A stretch of 50,754 nucleotides of DNA from an uncultured Oscillospiraceae bacterium (GCA_900539855.1 UQDO01000013.1:1-50754); one strand, 5' to 3'. Shown: positions 17,097 to 25,825, counted from the first letter of the stretch. Numbers and translations: made by a program. Notes: generated by a model not told the origin, from the letters alone.

Positions 17097-19103
17097 TTGG
17101 CTGAAATAATACTTGCAAAGACCGCCGGCTTCTGCTTCGGCGTTGACCGGGCGGTAAAAACCGTGACCGGACTGCTCGACGCCGGAAAACGGGTCGCGAC
17201 TCTGGGACCTATCATACACAATCCGCAGCTTGTGAGCGAGCTTGAGAGCAGGGGGACGAGAATAGTGTCGTCGCCGTCCGAAATAGAGGAAGGAGAAACG
17301 CTGGTCATACGCTCGCACGGCGTGCCGTGCGTCGTGACCGATGAGGTTGAGGGGCTGAAGGTCGACTATATAGACGCAACATGTCCGTTTGTTGCGAAAA
17401 TACATAAAATAGTCGCCGACGCAGGTGACAACGGCAGGACGGTGCTGATAGCAGGAGACCCCGAGCATAAGGAAGTGGTCGGCATCGTCGGTCACTGCAA
17501 GGGGGCAAATTTTGTTTTCGGTGACGAACAGGCACTCGAAGCTCTTGTCAAAAACGGCACTTTGAAGGATGACACACCGGTTACGGCGGTGTCCCAGACC
17601 ACATTTAATCTGGATTTGTGGAAAAAGTGTCAAAAAACTTTAAAAAAAGTCTATACAAATGCGATTATTTTTGATACAATATGTAATGCGACTGCGAAAA
17701 GGCAGGAGGAAGCAGGGGAGTTGGCGCGAAAATGTGACGTTATGATCGTCATAGGAGGGAAGCACAGCTCCAACACACGCAAGTTGGCTCAGGTGTGTTC
17801 CGGTGTCTGCAAAAGAACCGTACTTTTGGAGACTGCGGATGAGCTTACTGCCGGTGATATAGCCGGTGCCTGTCGGATCGGTGTCGTAGCCGGGGCTTCA
17901 ACGCCTTCCGGTATAATAAAGGAGGTTTTAAAAACCATGGATGAGATGCAGACTATTAATCCTGAGGCAAAGGAAACAATCAACGATGAAATGACTTTCG
18001 AGGAAATGCTCAATGCAACCGAAAGCAATTCAAATACAGATCAGAAGGTCAAGGGTACGGTCCTCGCAGTAAGTCCGACCGAGATACAGGTCGACATCGG
18101 CAGAAAACACACCGGTTATGTCACTGCCGCGGAATTTTCTTCGGACCCCAACGTAAAGCTGACCGACGCTGTAAAGGTCGGAGATGTACTTGATCTTATA
18201 ATCATGCGCACAAATGATCAGGAAGGCACGGTTTCGCTTTCCAAGAGACGTTTCGACGCCATTGCAGGATGGGACAAGGTCCTTGCCGCGAAGGACAGCG
18301 GCGATATCATAAGCGGCACCGTTTCCGATGTTGTCAAGGGCGGCGTCGTGGTGTTCTATGAGGGAACAAGAGTGTTTATTCCTGCCTCGCAGGCCACACT
18401 TTCAAGGGGCGACAGCCTCGATGCCTTAAAGGGCAAGGAAATCCGCTTCCGTATAATCGAGATCGGACCGCGCCACCGCGTTATCGGCTCGGCACGCGCA
18501 GTGCTTAAAGAGGAAAGGTCGGCTGCAGAGGAGCAGTTCTGGAGCAATGTCGCTGTCGGCGACCGCTTCACCGGCACCGTTAAATCAATCACCGGCTACG
18601 GTGCATTCGTAGATCTCGGCGCTGTTGACGGTATGGTACATATCTCCGAGCTTTCATGGGAACGCATAAAGCATCCGTCAGAGGTTGTCAAGGTTGGCGA
18701 CACCATCGATGTGTATGTAAAGGCTGTTGATCTTGAAAAGCACAAGATCTCGCTCGGCTACAAGAAGGCTGACGAAAATCCGTGGGAGATACTCCGCAAT
18801 AAGTACGCTGTCGGCGATGTTGTAAAGGTAAAGATCGTCAGCATGACCACCTACGGCGCATTTGCAAAGATAATCCCCGGCATCGACGGACTTATCCATA
18901 TCTCACAGATCGCAGACCGCAGAATCGAAAAGCCGGCTGACGAGCTGAAGATCGGTCAGGAGGTCGACGCCAAGATAATAGACATCGATTTCGACAAGAA
19001 GCGCGTAAGCCTGTCTATCCGCGCACTGCTCGAGAAAAACGATGAAAAGGCCGCTGACGCAGAGGCAGCAGAGGTCGAGACAGCGGAGAGCGACGCTGAA
19101 TAA
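17097..19103 (+). CDS. ispH-rpsA: IspH (HMBPP reductase) fused to ribosomal protein S1
   Basis: A 668-residue fusion. Residues 1-283 are 4-hydroxy-3-methylbut-2-enyl diphosphate reductase, the last enzyme of the MEP isoprenoid pathway, with the three iron-sulfur ligands Cys13, Cys96 and Cys196. After an acidic linker (about 284-315) come four S1 RNA-binding domains (about 317-384, 403-470, 488-556 and 573-642) and an acidic tail. The start is TTG at 17097, with SD AGGTGA 7 bases upstream; no in-frame ATG fits the IspH N-terminus. Such fusions are known in Clostridia. Unusually, an SD-ATG pair lies exactly at the domain junction (see 17918-17939). Confidence 0.94.
   Translation: MAEIILAKTAGFCFGVDRAVKTVTGLLDAGKRVATLGPIIHNPQLVSELESRGTRIVSSPSEIEEGETLVIRSHGVPCVVTDEVEGLKVDYIDATCPFVAKIHKIVADAGDNGRTVLIAGDPEHKEVVGIVGHCKGANFVFGDEQALEALVKNGTLKDDTPVTAVSQTTFNLDLWKKCQKTLKKVYTNAIIFDTICNATAKRQEEAGELARKCDVMIVIGGKHSSNTRKLAQVCSGVCKRTVLLETADELTAGDIAGACRIGVVAGASTPSGIIKEVLKTMDEMQTINPEAKETINDEMTFEEMLNATESNSNTDQKVKGTVLAVSPTEIQVDIGRKHTGYVTAAEFSSDPNVKLTDAVKVGDVLDLIIMRTNDQEGTVSLSKRRFDAIAGWDKVLAAKDSGDIISGTVSDVVKGGVVVFYEGTRVFIPASQATLSRGDSLDALKGKEIRFRIIEIGPRHRVIGSARAVLKEERSAAEEQFWSNVAVGDRFTGTVKSITGYGAFVDLGAVDGMVHISELSWERIKHPSEVVKVGDTIDVYVKAVDLEKHKISLGYKKADENPWEILRNKYAVGDVVKVKIVSMTTYGAFAKIIPGIDGLIHISQIADRRIEKPADELKIGQEVDAKIIDIDFDKKRVSLSIRALLEKNDEKAADAEAAEVETAESDAE
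17918..17939 (+). promoter_or_regulatory. Internal ribosome binding site and ATG for the S1 part
   Basis: AAAGGAGG (17918-17925), a full SD match, precedes an in-frame ATG at 17937 (codon 281) by 11 bases, exactly between the IspH and S1 portions. Initiation here would give a 388-residue, four-domain S1, the usual size of a free Gram-positive S1 protein. Confidence 0.65.
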
Positions 19104-19114
19104 TTAACTGCATC

Positions 19115-19156
19115 AGAGGGTAAGCGGTCTGTCGTTTACCCTCTTTTCTGTTTTTA
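19115..19156 (+). terminator. Rho-independent terminator after ispH-rpsA
   Basis: A 9-bp stem AGAGGGTAA/TTACCCTCT (19115-19123 with 19136-19144) is followed by TTTT and a second T-run, 12 bases after the stop. Confidence 0.88.
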
Positions 19157-19233
19157 GTTTACATAATACTTTTTGAATGGTACCCTGCACGGCAAACGTA
19201 CCCGTGCAAAAAATAAACTATCTGGAGAGAAAA

Positions 19234-19965
19234 ATGAAACGTAACGTCATATCGGCAGTAAAAATGACCGGCATGCTTGCCTTTGCCTGTATTATCAGCT
19301 TTTTTGTCTACATTTCTTTCTTTGTGATAATAAGGCAGATATCGACCGATGTTGCAGGCTATACGATCTACGAAATAGACGAAAACGGCAAGGCGCACGA
19401 CATTGAAACGGTCGAAAAGGCGCCCGACTCGATAGCAGAAAATCAGGGCTACCGTGAGGTGCGGACCGATATGCCGCAGGCAGCGACTGTGCTTATGTCG
19501 ACACTGCAGGTCGTTTGCGGACTCGGGATAGTTTTCTGCACCGTCGGCTCGGTCATTGCCCGTGACGCGGCAAGGGACCGCAACGATGTTGACTTCAACG
19601 GTGCAAAATACGATCCTTTGCGAGGACTTAAGACAGGGGCGTTGTTTGCGGTCGTTCCGTTTATACTTTATGCCGTCTGCCTTATTATGAGACTTTCGTC
19701 GCCCACTGCCGCGGCTGCAAAGAGCTACTATTGGTTCTACCGCTGGATAGTGATGTGCCCGGTAAAGCCGATAGTTGATATCTTCACAAAAAATGCCGCC
19801 ATTATGGCTGACGCTTCTGTGATGTCGATAGCCTTTAGCGGAGTCACGGTGCTGCTGCTTGCGGCGTTCTGTACTGTGATGTACCTTATATGCTATAACG
19901 AGGACTCGGTGATAGCGAAGTTCCTTTACAAAAGTACAAGGAAAAAGGAAAGTAAAAAGGGTTGA
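19234..19965 (+). CDS. Putative multi-pass membrane protein, unknown family
   Basis: A 243-residue protein with about four hydrophobic segments: near the N-terminus (MTGMLAFACIISFFVYISFF), around 95-115, 140-160 and 205-230, and a long polar loop after the first. I recognise no family. ATG 19234 is chosen over ATG 19177 because SD TGGAGAG lies just before it and the upstream residues are not membrane-like. It is separated from the following YesL-like gene by 170 bases containing two strong hairpins. Confidence 0.7.
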   Translation: MKRNVISAVKMTGMLAFACIISFFVYISFFVIIRQISTDVAGYTIYEIDENGKAHDIETVEKAPDSIAENQGYREVRTDMPQAATVLMSTLQVVCGLGIVFCTVGSVIARDAARDRNDVDFNGAKYDPLRGLKTGALFAVVPFILYAVCLIMRLSSPTAAAAKSYYWFYRWIVMCPVKPIVDIFTKNAAIMADASVMSIAFSGVTVLLLAAFCTVMYLICYNEDSVIAKFLYKSTRKKESKKG

Positions 19966-19974
19966 GGTACCAGC

Positions 19975-20090
19975 GTGAAAGCTCACGCTGTTCTCAATGT
20001 AAATACGGCGTTTCCGTCGCCTATTATTTCATAAAAGGCAACCGCGAACCATGCCGAAAAGATCTCCGTTCGCCGCTTAACGGAGATCTT
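19975..20090 (+). other. Intergenic region with two perfect hairpins
   Basis: CAGCGTGA...TCACGCTG forms an 8-bp hairpin near 19972-19991, and AAGATCTCCGTT (20059-20070) pairs perfectly over 12 bp with AACGGAGATCTT (20079-20090). The second has a T-run only about 7 bases later, so it could be a weak terminator or a leader structure for the gene at 20137. Confidence 0.6.
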
Positions 20091-20136
20091 CAATCTGCTT
20101 TTTTACTGACGTTTTAGCGGCAGAATGGAGAAAGAT

Positions 20137-20970
20137 ATGGCACTATTCAAAAAGGATTATGACCGTCCGGGCAAGGGCGTGTCTAAAAACGAGCCGGAGA
20201 AAAAAGGATTTTTCCGCTTTTTTGAGCTGTATTTCCGCAATTTCTGGCTGTTGACCTCAGCTGAATTCTGGTACATTCTTTTGTCGCTGCCGATAGTAAC
20301 GTCGGGACTTGCCGAGACCGGCATGGCTTATATCTGCCGCATGGCTGCAAGGGACAAGCATGTTTTTCTTATGTCCGACTTTTTCGGTGCCATAAAGCGA
20401 AACTGGAAGCGTGCGCTGCCGCTCGGTATCATAAATGTCCTGATCACGGCTGTCTTTGCCGCCGATATGTATGTGCTCTACATATATTTCACGCAGGACA
20501 TAATCAACAAGACATGGGGCACTATAATACTTATAGTATCACTGTTCTTTTTTGTCATGTTCAGCTTTGCAAAGTTTTATCAGTATACCCTCATAATCAC
20601 ATTTGACTACAAGCTCAAAACGGTCATTAAAAACTCATGGCTGTTTTCTACCCTCGGTATAAAGCACAACATAATAATAGGCGGAGTGCTTATGCTTATT
20701 TATGCCGCCGCTTACTTTGCGCTTTCGGTAAACTTCAAGTTCGGAATGGCGCTGATAGTGGTGCTGGGGCTGTTTATCTATCCGGCTTTCAGGGCGTTCC
20801 TTATACAGTTCAATGTGTTTCCGGAAATAAGGAAGTATATAATCGACCCGTATTATAAGGAGCATCCCGATGAGGATATTGAAAAGCGCCGCGATTTAGG
20901 ACTTATCGACTACGACGCAAGCGAAGCAGTTTTTGACGACGACACGCATTTCGGCAATAAGGACACTTGA
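20137..20970 (+). CDS. YesL-like (DUF624) membrane protein
   Basis: A 277-residue membrane protein with about five to six hydrophobic segments and the overall pattern of the DUF624/YesL family: N-terminal FFRFFELYFRNFWLLTSAEFW, then LLSLPIVTSGLAETGMAYICR. Family members often sit near carbohydrate-uptake genes in Firmicutes, but no such genes are adjacent here and function is unknown. ATG 20137 is preferred over ATG 20125 since GGAG (20127-20130) lies 6 bases before it. The stop directly abuts the end of the convergent spore-hydrolase gene. Confidence 0.75.
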   Translation: MALFKKDYDRPGKGVSKNEPEKKGFFRFFELYFRNFWLLTSAEFWYILLSLPIVTSGLAETGMAYICRMAARDKHVFLMSDFFGAIKRNWKRALPLGIINVLITAVFAADMYVLYIYFTQDIINKTWGTIILIVSLFFFVMFSFAKFYQYTLIITFDYKLKTVIKNSWLFSTLGIKHNIIIGGVLMLIYAAAYFALSVNFKFGMALIVVLGLFIYPAFRAFLIQFNVFPEIRKYIIDPYYKEHPDEDIEKRRDLGLIDYDASEAVFDDDTHFGNKDT

Positions 20971-22248
20971 TTATAATATCTTCCTTATGTTGAACATGTC
21001 CTCCAATATGCGCCAGTTCTGCGCGTAGAACTGATTTATGGTCCAGTAGCTTACGCCGCCGAGACCGAATTCGTTGACAAGCTCAAGCCTTGCCGCGGTG
21101 CTGCGCGCGTTTTCGAACCATACTATATGCTCCCTGCCGTCCCTTACATATTCATAGAACGGGGCGGCTGAGGTCTCGTTGAACTGTATATTTGCGCCGA
21201 CGTCTATCGCCCTTTTCAGTGCCGCGTCAATAGACAAAATGTTTGCTGCCGTGCCGCTTTTGTAGGGCAGCGTCCAGTCGTAACCGTAGTTCGGCATGCC
21301 CATGAGTATCTTGCTGCTTTCGATCTCGGTCACGGCGTAGGACAGCACCTTTCTCACCTCGCTGATCGGGGCTACTGCGAGCGGCGGACCGTAGAGGTAT
21401 CCCCACTCGTAGGTCATAATGATGAGATAATCAACTATGCTGCCGTGAAAGGAGTAGTCGTGCGCCTCGTAAAGAGTCCCGCGCTGACCGGCTGATATTT
21501 TCGGTGCTATCGCGGTCGAAAGGGAAAGCCCCGCAGGCTCGGTTTTTGCCTTTAAAATGGTGAGAAATTCGTTGTAACTTTCCCTGTCCGATGGGAAAAT
21601 GTATTCAAAATCAATGTCGACCCCCTCATATCCGTTTGCGGCGGCGGTCGAAACGATGTTGTCGATAAGCGTGCTTCGCACCGAGGCGTTTGTCAGCACG
21701 GTATGTGCAAGCTCGCTTGAAAAACCGGCGCCCGGCTCCGTGTTGGTGACCACCATGACCGGCGCCGTGTTGTAATTTTTGGCCGTGCTTATCATCCAGC
21801 CGTCCTCAAGATCACTGAGGCTGCCGTCGGGCGATACGCTGCGGCTGAATATCGAAAGATATGTAAGATAGGGCAGCGTTTCGGTAAGAACCTCTCGGCT
21901 TATGCTCGGATATGCGTATCCGTTGACCGAAATTGCCTTTTTAGAAGCGTTTCCCTGCGGTATCATTATTATGTCGCCCGGATATATCGTGTAGGGTGGT
22001 CGAAGATCTGGATTTGCGTTTATGAGATCTTCAAGCGATATGCCGTGGTGCAGGGCTATGCTGTAGAGCGAGTCGCCGCTTTTCACATCGTGCACTGTGC
22101 CCTTTACGGGTATCAGGATATCCTCGCCGACAGCAAGCCGTGTGTTGTCCGGCAGCCGGTTGAACCGCTCGAGGTCGCTTAAGGTCACGCCGTATTTTTT
22201 GGCGATGCTGTACATTGAGTCTCCCGGAGATACCGTGTATATTACCAT
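20971..22248 (-). CDS. LysM-GH18 spore cortex/germination hydrolase (YaaH/SleL-like)
   Basis: A 425-residue protein with two N-terminal LysM peptidoglycan-binding repeats (about 2-47 and 52-97) and a glycoside hydrolase family 18 barrel whose catalytic motif GVDIDFEY places the acid Glu at residue 215. This architecture matches YaaH/SleL, spore-coat or cortex-fragment N-acetylglucosaminidases. There is no signal peptide, as expected for proteins assembled into the coat from the mother cell. SD AGGGGGAA precedes the ATG. It fits with sigK elsewhere in the window and may be sporulation controlled (inference). Confidence 0.9.
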   Translation of the reverse strand: MVIYTVSPGDSMYSIAKKYGVTLSDLERFNRLPDNTRLAVGEDILIPVKGTVHDVKSGDSLYSIALHHGISLEDLINANPDLRPPYTIYPGDIIMIPQGNASKKAISVNGYAYPSISREVLTETLPYLTYLSIFSRSVSPDGSLSDLEDGWMISTAKNYNTAPVMVVTNTEPGAGFSSELAHTVLTNASVRSTLIDNIVSTAAANGYEGVDIDFEYIFPSDRESYNEFLTILKAKTEPAGLSLSTAIAPKISAGQRGTLYEAHDYSFHGSIVDYLIIMTYEWGYLYGPPLAVAPISEVRKVLSYAVTEIESSKILMGMPNYGYDWTLPYKSGTAANILSIDAALKRAIDVGANIQFNETSAAPFYEYVRDGREHIVWFENARSTAARLELVNEFGLGGVSYWTINQFYAQNWRILEDMFNIRKIL

Positions 22249-22320
22249 GAAAATTCCCCCTGTTCATTTTATAAATTTTATGCTGCAGGGCTTTAAATAT
22301 TGACAAAGGAAGTGAGCATT

Positions 22321-23028
22321 TTGAATATTCCGTTTGAAATAATCACCGATTGGCTTGGCGATACGTTGACCCTCGACGAAAAGCAGAGGCAAAGGCTCCA
22401 AAAATACGCGGAGCTGCTCTGCCTTTGGAACGAAAAAATGAACCTTACCGCCATAACCGACCCCGAGGGCATAGCCGTCAAGCATTTTCTTGACAGCATG
22501 ACGGTTTTTAAATTTGCAGAAATAAAGCAAAACAGCCGGGTAATCGACGTCGGAACCGGCGCCGGTTTTCCGGGACTGGTCATGAAGATAGTAAGACCCG
22601 ATCTTGAAATAACACTGCTTGACTCACTGGCAAAGCGCATCGGATTTCTCGACGAGGTCATAAAGACACTCGGGCTCGACGGCATATCGACCGTACATTC
22701 CAGAGCCGAGGACGGTGCGGCAAAATACCGCGAAAGCTTCGACATTGCGGTGGCGCGCGCCGTGGCTGCGATGCCGGTGCTTTGCGAATACTGTCTGCCG
22801 TATGTCAAGGTCGGCGGAAGATTCATAGCCATGAAGGGGCAGTCTGTACTGGCGGAAGCCGAAAGTGCTGAAAGTGCAGTCCGGATACTTGGCGGCAAAA
22901 TGCAGCCGCCTGCAGTTTTCAGTCTATATGATGCCGGTACACGCGGAATAATAACGGTTGAAAAGATATCGCAAACTCCCTTAAAATACCCCAGAAATCC
23001 TGCTAAAATATCAAAATCTCCCCTATAA
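22321..23028 (+). CDS. rsmG: 16S rRNA (guanine527-N7)-methyltransferase
   Basis: Methylates G527 of 16S rRNA using S-adenosylmethionine. The 235 residues include the family start of the fold LCLWNEKMNLTAITDPEGIA, the SAM-binding motif VIDVGTGAGFPGLVMKI, and VARAVAAMPVLCEY. Start choice: TTG 22321 has SD AAAGGA at 22305-22310 with a 10-base gap; in-frame TTG 22300 and GTG 22312 are alternatives, but the SD favours 22321. It is followed by noc, the same order as in B. subtilis near the origin, though neither oriC nor parAB is in the window. Confidence 0.92.
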   Translation: MNIPFEIITDWLGDTLTLDEKQRQRLQKYAELLCLWNEKMNLTAITDPEGIAVKHFLDSMTVFKFAEIKQNSRVIDVGTGAGFPGLVMKIVRPDLEITLLDSLAKRIGFLDEVIKTLGLDGISTVHSRAEDGAAKYRESFDIAVARAVAAMPVLCEYCLPYVKVGGRFIAMKGQSVLAEAESAESAVRILGGKMQPPAVFSLYDAGTRGIITVEKISQTPLKYPRNPAKISKSPL

Positions 23029-23045
23029 TATGTCGAATACCGCAA

Positions 23046-23075
23046 AGGACCGTCGAATAATGGCGGTCTTTTTTT
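23046..23075 (+). terminator. Rho-independent terminator after rsmG
   Basis: AGGACCG/CGGTCTT (23046-23052 with 23064-23070, one G-T pair) is followed by a T-run to 23075, which runs directly into the noc promoter. Confidence 0.75.
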
Positions 23076-23076
23076 A

Positions 23077-23105
23077 TTGACTTATATACCAAATAATGGT
23101 ATATT
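23077..23105 (+). promoter_or_regulatory. Sigma-A-type promoter for noc
   Basis: -35 TTGACT (23077-23082), 17-base spacer, -10 TATATT (23100-23105), 25 bases before the noc ATG. Confidence 0.85.
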
Positions 23106-23130
23106 AATATTGCGGAAGGGAGAAACGGAC

Positions 23131-23952
23131 ATGCTGTATAAACGTGACGACCGCAAACTTGTAAAGATATCACCTGAAAAAATAGTGCCGTCGCCGTATC
23201 AGCCGAGGCGCGAGTTCGATTATTACGAGCTGCTGCAATTAGCTGAAAGTATACGGAAGAACGGACTCATACAACCGGTGACCGTGCGAAAACGAAACGA
23301 ACGGTATGAGCTGATTTCGGGCGAACGCAGGCTGAGAGCCTCCCTGTTCGCAGGGCTGAAGGAAATACCGTGCATAGTTGTAAGGGCAAGCGACAGGGAA
23401 TGTTCGCTCATGTGCCTTATAGAAAACATACAGCGCACGGATCTTAACTTTTTTGAGGAAGCCGAAGGCATCAGAAGGCTTATGGACGACTTTTCGCTGT
23501 CCCAGCAGGAGGTCGCCGAGAAGCTTGGAATGGCACAGTCGACACTGTCAAACAAAACGCGTTTGTTAAGGCTCGGTCCCGATCAACGCAGCAGGATAAT
23601 GTCGGCAGGGCTTACTGAACGCCACGCAAGGGCGCTGCTCAGGCTGCCGGCAGAACAGCGTGACGAAATGCTCAACCGCTTCATAGCCGAACAAATGACC
23701 GTGTCCGACGCCGAAAAGGCGGTGTCAGATGCATTACTTGAGCCGATAAAGGCGGAAAAAAGGCCGATAAGGGTCGGCGGCATCGGAGATATACGTTTGT
23801 TTTCAAACAGTTTGTCCCGAATGCTCGGCACGATGCGGCGCTCGGGGGTGGACGCCAGATCGCAGAAAAACGAGACGGCGGATTATATAGAATACACAAT
23901 AATCATCCCCAAAAACGACGGCCGCGACAAAGCAAAGCTGACCGTCATATAA
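23131..23952 (+). CDS. noc: ParB/Noc-family DNA-binding protein
   Basis: Nucleoid-occlusion or partition protein of the ParB family. The 273 residues contain the N-terminal ParB/Sulfiredoxin CTP-binding fold with GERRLRASLFAG, the ENIQRTDLNFFEEA box, and the central helix-turn-helix LSQQEVAEKLGMAQSTLS. The position next to rsmG and the absence of a partner parA favour Noc over ParB. ATG 23131 is chosen since the promoter lies between the earlier in-frame start at 23077 and this one, and GAAGGGAG is suitably placed. No Noc- or ParB-type palindromic site was spotted nearby. Confidence 0.86.
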   Translation: MLYKRDDRKLVKISPEKIVPSPYQPRREFDYYELLQLAESIRKNGLIQPVTVRKRNERYELISGERRLRASLFAGLKEIPCIVVRASDRECSLMCLIENIQRTDLNFFEEAEGIRRLMDDFSLSQQEVAEKLGMAQSTLSNKTRLLRLGPDQRSRIMSAGLTERHARALLRLPAEQRDEMLNRFIAEQMTVSDAEKAVSDALLEPIKAEKRPIRVGGIGDIRLFSNSLSRMLGTMRRSGVDARSQKNETADYIEYTIIIPKNDGRDKAKLTVI

Positions 23953-23983
23953 AATTGCCCACCCATATTCATCCCCATACAAA

Positions 23984-24030
23984 CGGAGAAGCACCGCACG
24001 TTTTACCGCGCGGTGCTTCTCCGCATTTTT
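23984..24030 (+). terminator. Rho-independent terminator after noc
   Basis: A perfect 14-bp stem (23984-23997 with 24010-24023) closing a 12-base loop, followed after two bases by TTTTT. Confidence 0.92.
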
Positions 24031-24054
24031 ATTGCTTTTTTATAAATTTTGGGG

Positions 24055-24083
24055 TTGAAAACGGCAGGCTGTTGTGGCATAAT
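24055..24083 (+). promoter_or_regulatory. Promoter for the GH16-fold gene pair
   Basis: -35 TTGAAA (24055-24060), 17-base spacer, -10 CATAAT (24078-24083). A perfect small inverted repeat GAAAGC-AAA-GCTTTC lies just downstream (24090-24104) and could be an operator or a leader hairpin. Confidence 0.75.
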
Positions 24084-24138
24084 GTCCATGAAAGCAAAGC
24101 TTTCAAATAACTTTCTTTAAAAGGAAAGGGGCAAAAGT

Positions 24139-24966
24139 ATGGACCTTAAAGGAAATGGCTACCGCCTTGTGTTTGAGGAAAATTTCGACGGCGGTATGGA
24201 GACAAACAAATGGAAAGCGCTTGATGAAACGGTCAAGGCGCATTCGGCGAAGGACAACAAGGAGACTGTCCCGACCCACGTCAACACGCAGGCTGCGTCA
24301 AAGCACGCCGGAGCAGAGCTTCACTACATACCGGAAAATGTGTGCTGTGAAAACGGCGAGCTTGTCATCCGTGCCAACCGCGACGGCGACGGCTTTACCG
24401 GCGGCAAGGCAGTGTGCAACGGATTTGTGTTTTCCTACGGCTATATAGAGGTTACGGCTCTTGTGCCGGATTTCCAGAACGGCGTATGGCCGGTGTTCGG
24501 CTTTTGCGGTACCGACGGCACGGTATATAAGCCCATGGTCGATATAATAGCCGTTCACGGCGCAAAGGGCAAAAATGCAGCCGGAATGTACATGAAATGG
24601 ACCGACGACATATATGAGTCGCAACATTCGGTCAACTGCCTTTATGACGCGGAAGACAGATACAGAAGATTTTATCCGTCGTCAAAAGTGCCCGATAAGC
24701 TCACGCCGGGATACCATGTGTTTGCAGTTGAGTGGACGAAGGACAGGCTTAAATATTCCTGCGACGGTGAGGTCTACTGTCAGGTCGATATCACCGCAAA
24801 ACCGTTCGACGCCTTCACATGCGGTGCTCTTGTAAAGCTGACGGCAGGGCTGTCGGTCGGTCTGCCCAACATCGATCCGCCGGATGCAAACACCGTTCTT
24901 CCGACCGAATTTAAGATCAAGAATATAAAGATATACCAGAATGACGGCATATTTGTGAAAAGGTAA
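24139..24966 (+). CDS. GH16-fold protein lacking both catalytic glutamates
   Basis: A 275-residue protein with the jelly-roll pattern of glycoside hydrolase family 16 (laminarinase/lichenase type): an opening YRLVFEENFDGG, central FSYGYIEVTALVP and a closing IKNIKIYQNDG. In the family the active site reads E-x-D-x-x-E; here the aligned segment is PMVDIIAV with Met133, Asp135 and Ala138, so nucleophile and acid/base are both replaced. There is no signal peptide. It is followed after 13 bases by an intact paralogue (EIDVLE), so this is probably a non-hydrolytic carbohydrate-binding or regulatory partner. SD AGGAAAGGGG precedes the ATG. Confidence 0.82.
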   Translation: MDLKGNGYRLVFEENFDGGMETNKWKALDETVKAHSAKDNKETVPTHVNTQAASKHAGAELHYIPENVCCENGELVIRANRDGDGFTGGKAVCNGFVFSYGYIEVTALVPDFQNGVWPVFGFCGTDGTVYKPMVDIIAVHGAKGKNAAGMYMKWTDDIYESQHSVNCLYDAEDRYRRFYPSSKVPDKLTPGYHVFAVEWTKDRLKYSCDGEVYCQVDITAKPFDAFTCGALVKLTAGLSVGLPNIDPPDANTVLPTEFKIKNIKIYQNDGIFVKR

Positions 24967-24979
24967 GGGGGCGGAAGTG

Positions 24980-25804
24980 ATGAATCTTTACGGTAAAAAT
25001 TACAGACTGGTCTTTGAGGACAATTTTGATGCCGAAAAGCTCGATACAGATATCTGGACTCCGTTTGACTATGCCGACAACACCCGTGACGGCAAAAAGG
25101 CATGGAGAAAGCCCGAAAACGTAACGCTTGAAAACGGCAACCTTGTCATTCGCGGTAAGATCCTCGAAAATGGGGATTATACCAGCGGAATGATAAAGAC
25201 CAACAAGCACATGGCTTACAAATACGGCTATGCCGAGATACGCGCCAAAATGCCTATAGGCGGTAAGGGCGTATGGCCCGGCTTCTGGATGTGTGCGCCG
25301 CAGTATCCGGGTCGTGGAGCCATGCCTGAGATAGACGTTCTCGAAATGTTCGGCGATGACTCGTATCTTGCATGTAACCTCCACTCATGGTGGTGGGACA
25401 AAGAGATCAACGGTCACCGTCATATAAATTACCTTGACGGGCAGGGGTATCCCAAGACCAAAAGACTGCCCGGCGGCGCAAAATTCTCAGAGAACTATCA
25501 CACGATAGGCTATGAGTGGACGCCGGAGCTTGTTCAGTTCTTAGTTGACGGCGAGCCTTACTGCACGGTAAAAATAAATAATCCGATGTTCTCGGTGTTC
25601 CATGAGCCGCTTTACTTTATACTGTCCATGGCTTACGGACTGCCTTTCCTCTCGGCGCCCGAAAATAACGGTGTTCCGGTCGAGTATATGATAGACTACA
25701 TAAGACTTTATCAGAATGACGACGGCGTACTTTACAGGATCGAGGAGGACAATTCCCTGACCGAGGTAAAGAGCATAGAGGAAATGAAGTCCAAAAACGC
25801 ATAA
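24980..25804 (+). CDS. Glycoside hydrolase family 16 (beta-glucanase type), intact active site
   Basis: A 274-residue GH16 enzyme with the catalytic motif EIDVLEMFG: Glu117 is the expected nucleophile, Asp119 the helper and Glu122 the acid/base. It also has YRLVFEDNFD at the start, GKGVWPGFWMCAP before the active site, and HTIGYEWTPELVQFLVDG. Family members cleave beta-1,3/1,4-glucans or similar. There is no signal peptide or LysM/CBM domain, so it is apparently cytoplasmic, acting on imported or intracellular oligosaccharides (inference). ATG 24980 is preferred over the GTG at 24977, with GGGGGCGGAAG upstream. Confidence 0.88.
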   Translation: MNLYGKNYRLVFEDNFDAEKLDTDIWTPFDYADNTRDGKKAWRKPENVTLENGNLVIRGKILENGDYTSGMIKTNKHMAYKYGYAEIRAKMPIGGKGVWPGFWMCAPQYPGRGAMPEIDVLEMFGDDSYLACNLHSWWWDKEINGHRHINYLDGQGYPKTKRLPGGAKFSENYHTIGYEWTPELVQFLVDGEPYCTVKINNPMFSVFHEPLYFILSMAYGLPFLSAPENNGVPVEYMIDYIRLYQNDDGVLYRIEEDNSLTEVKSIEEMKSKNA

Positions 25805-25825
25805 TTTTGAAAGGAGACGGTGGAC

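Noticed and set aside
19159..19986. 275-codon minus-strand frame opposite the 19234 membrane protein
   Set aside because: The plus-strand product has clear membrane segments and an SD; the antisense product is His/Tyr/Arg-rich with no family features.
24090..24104. Small inverted repeat GAAAGC-AAA-GCTTTC as a proven operator
   Set aside because: It is only 15 bases, could arise by chance, and no regulator gene sits next to it; kept only as a note with the promoter.
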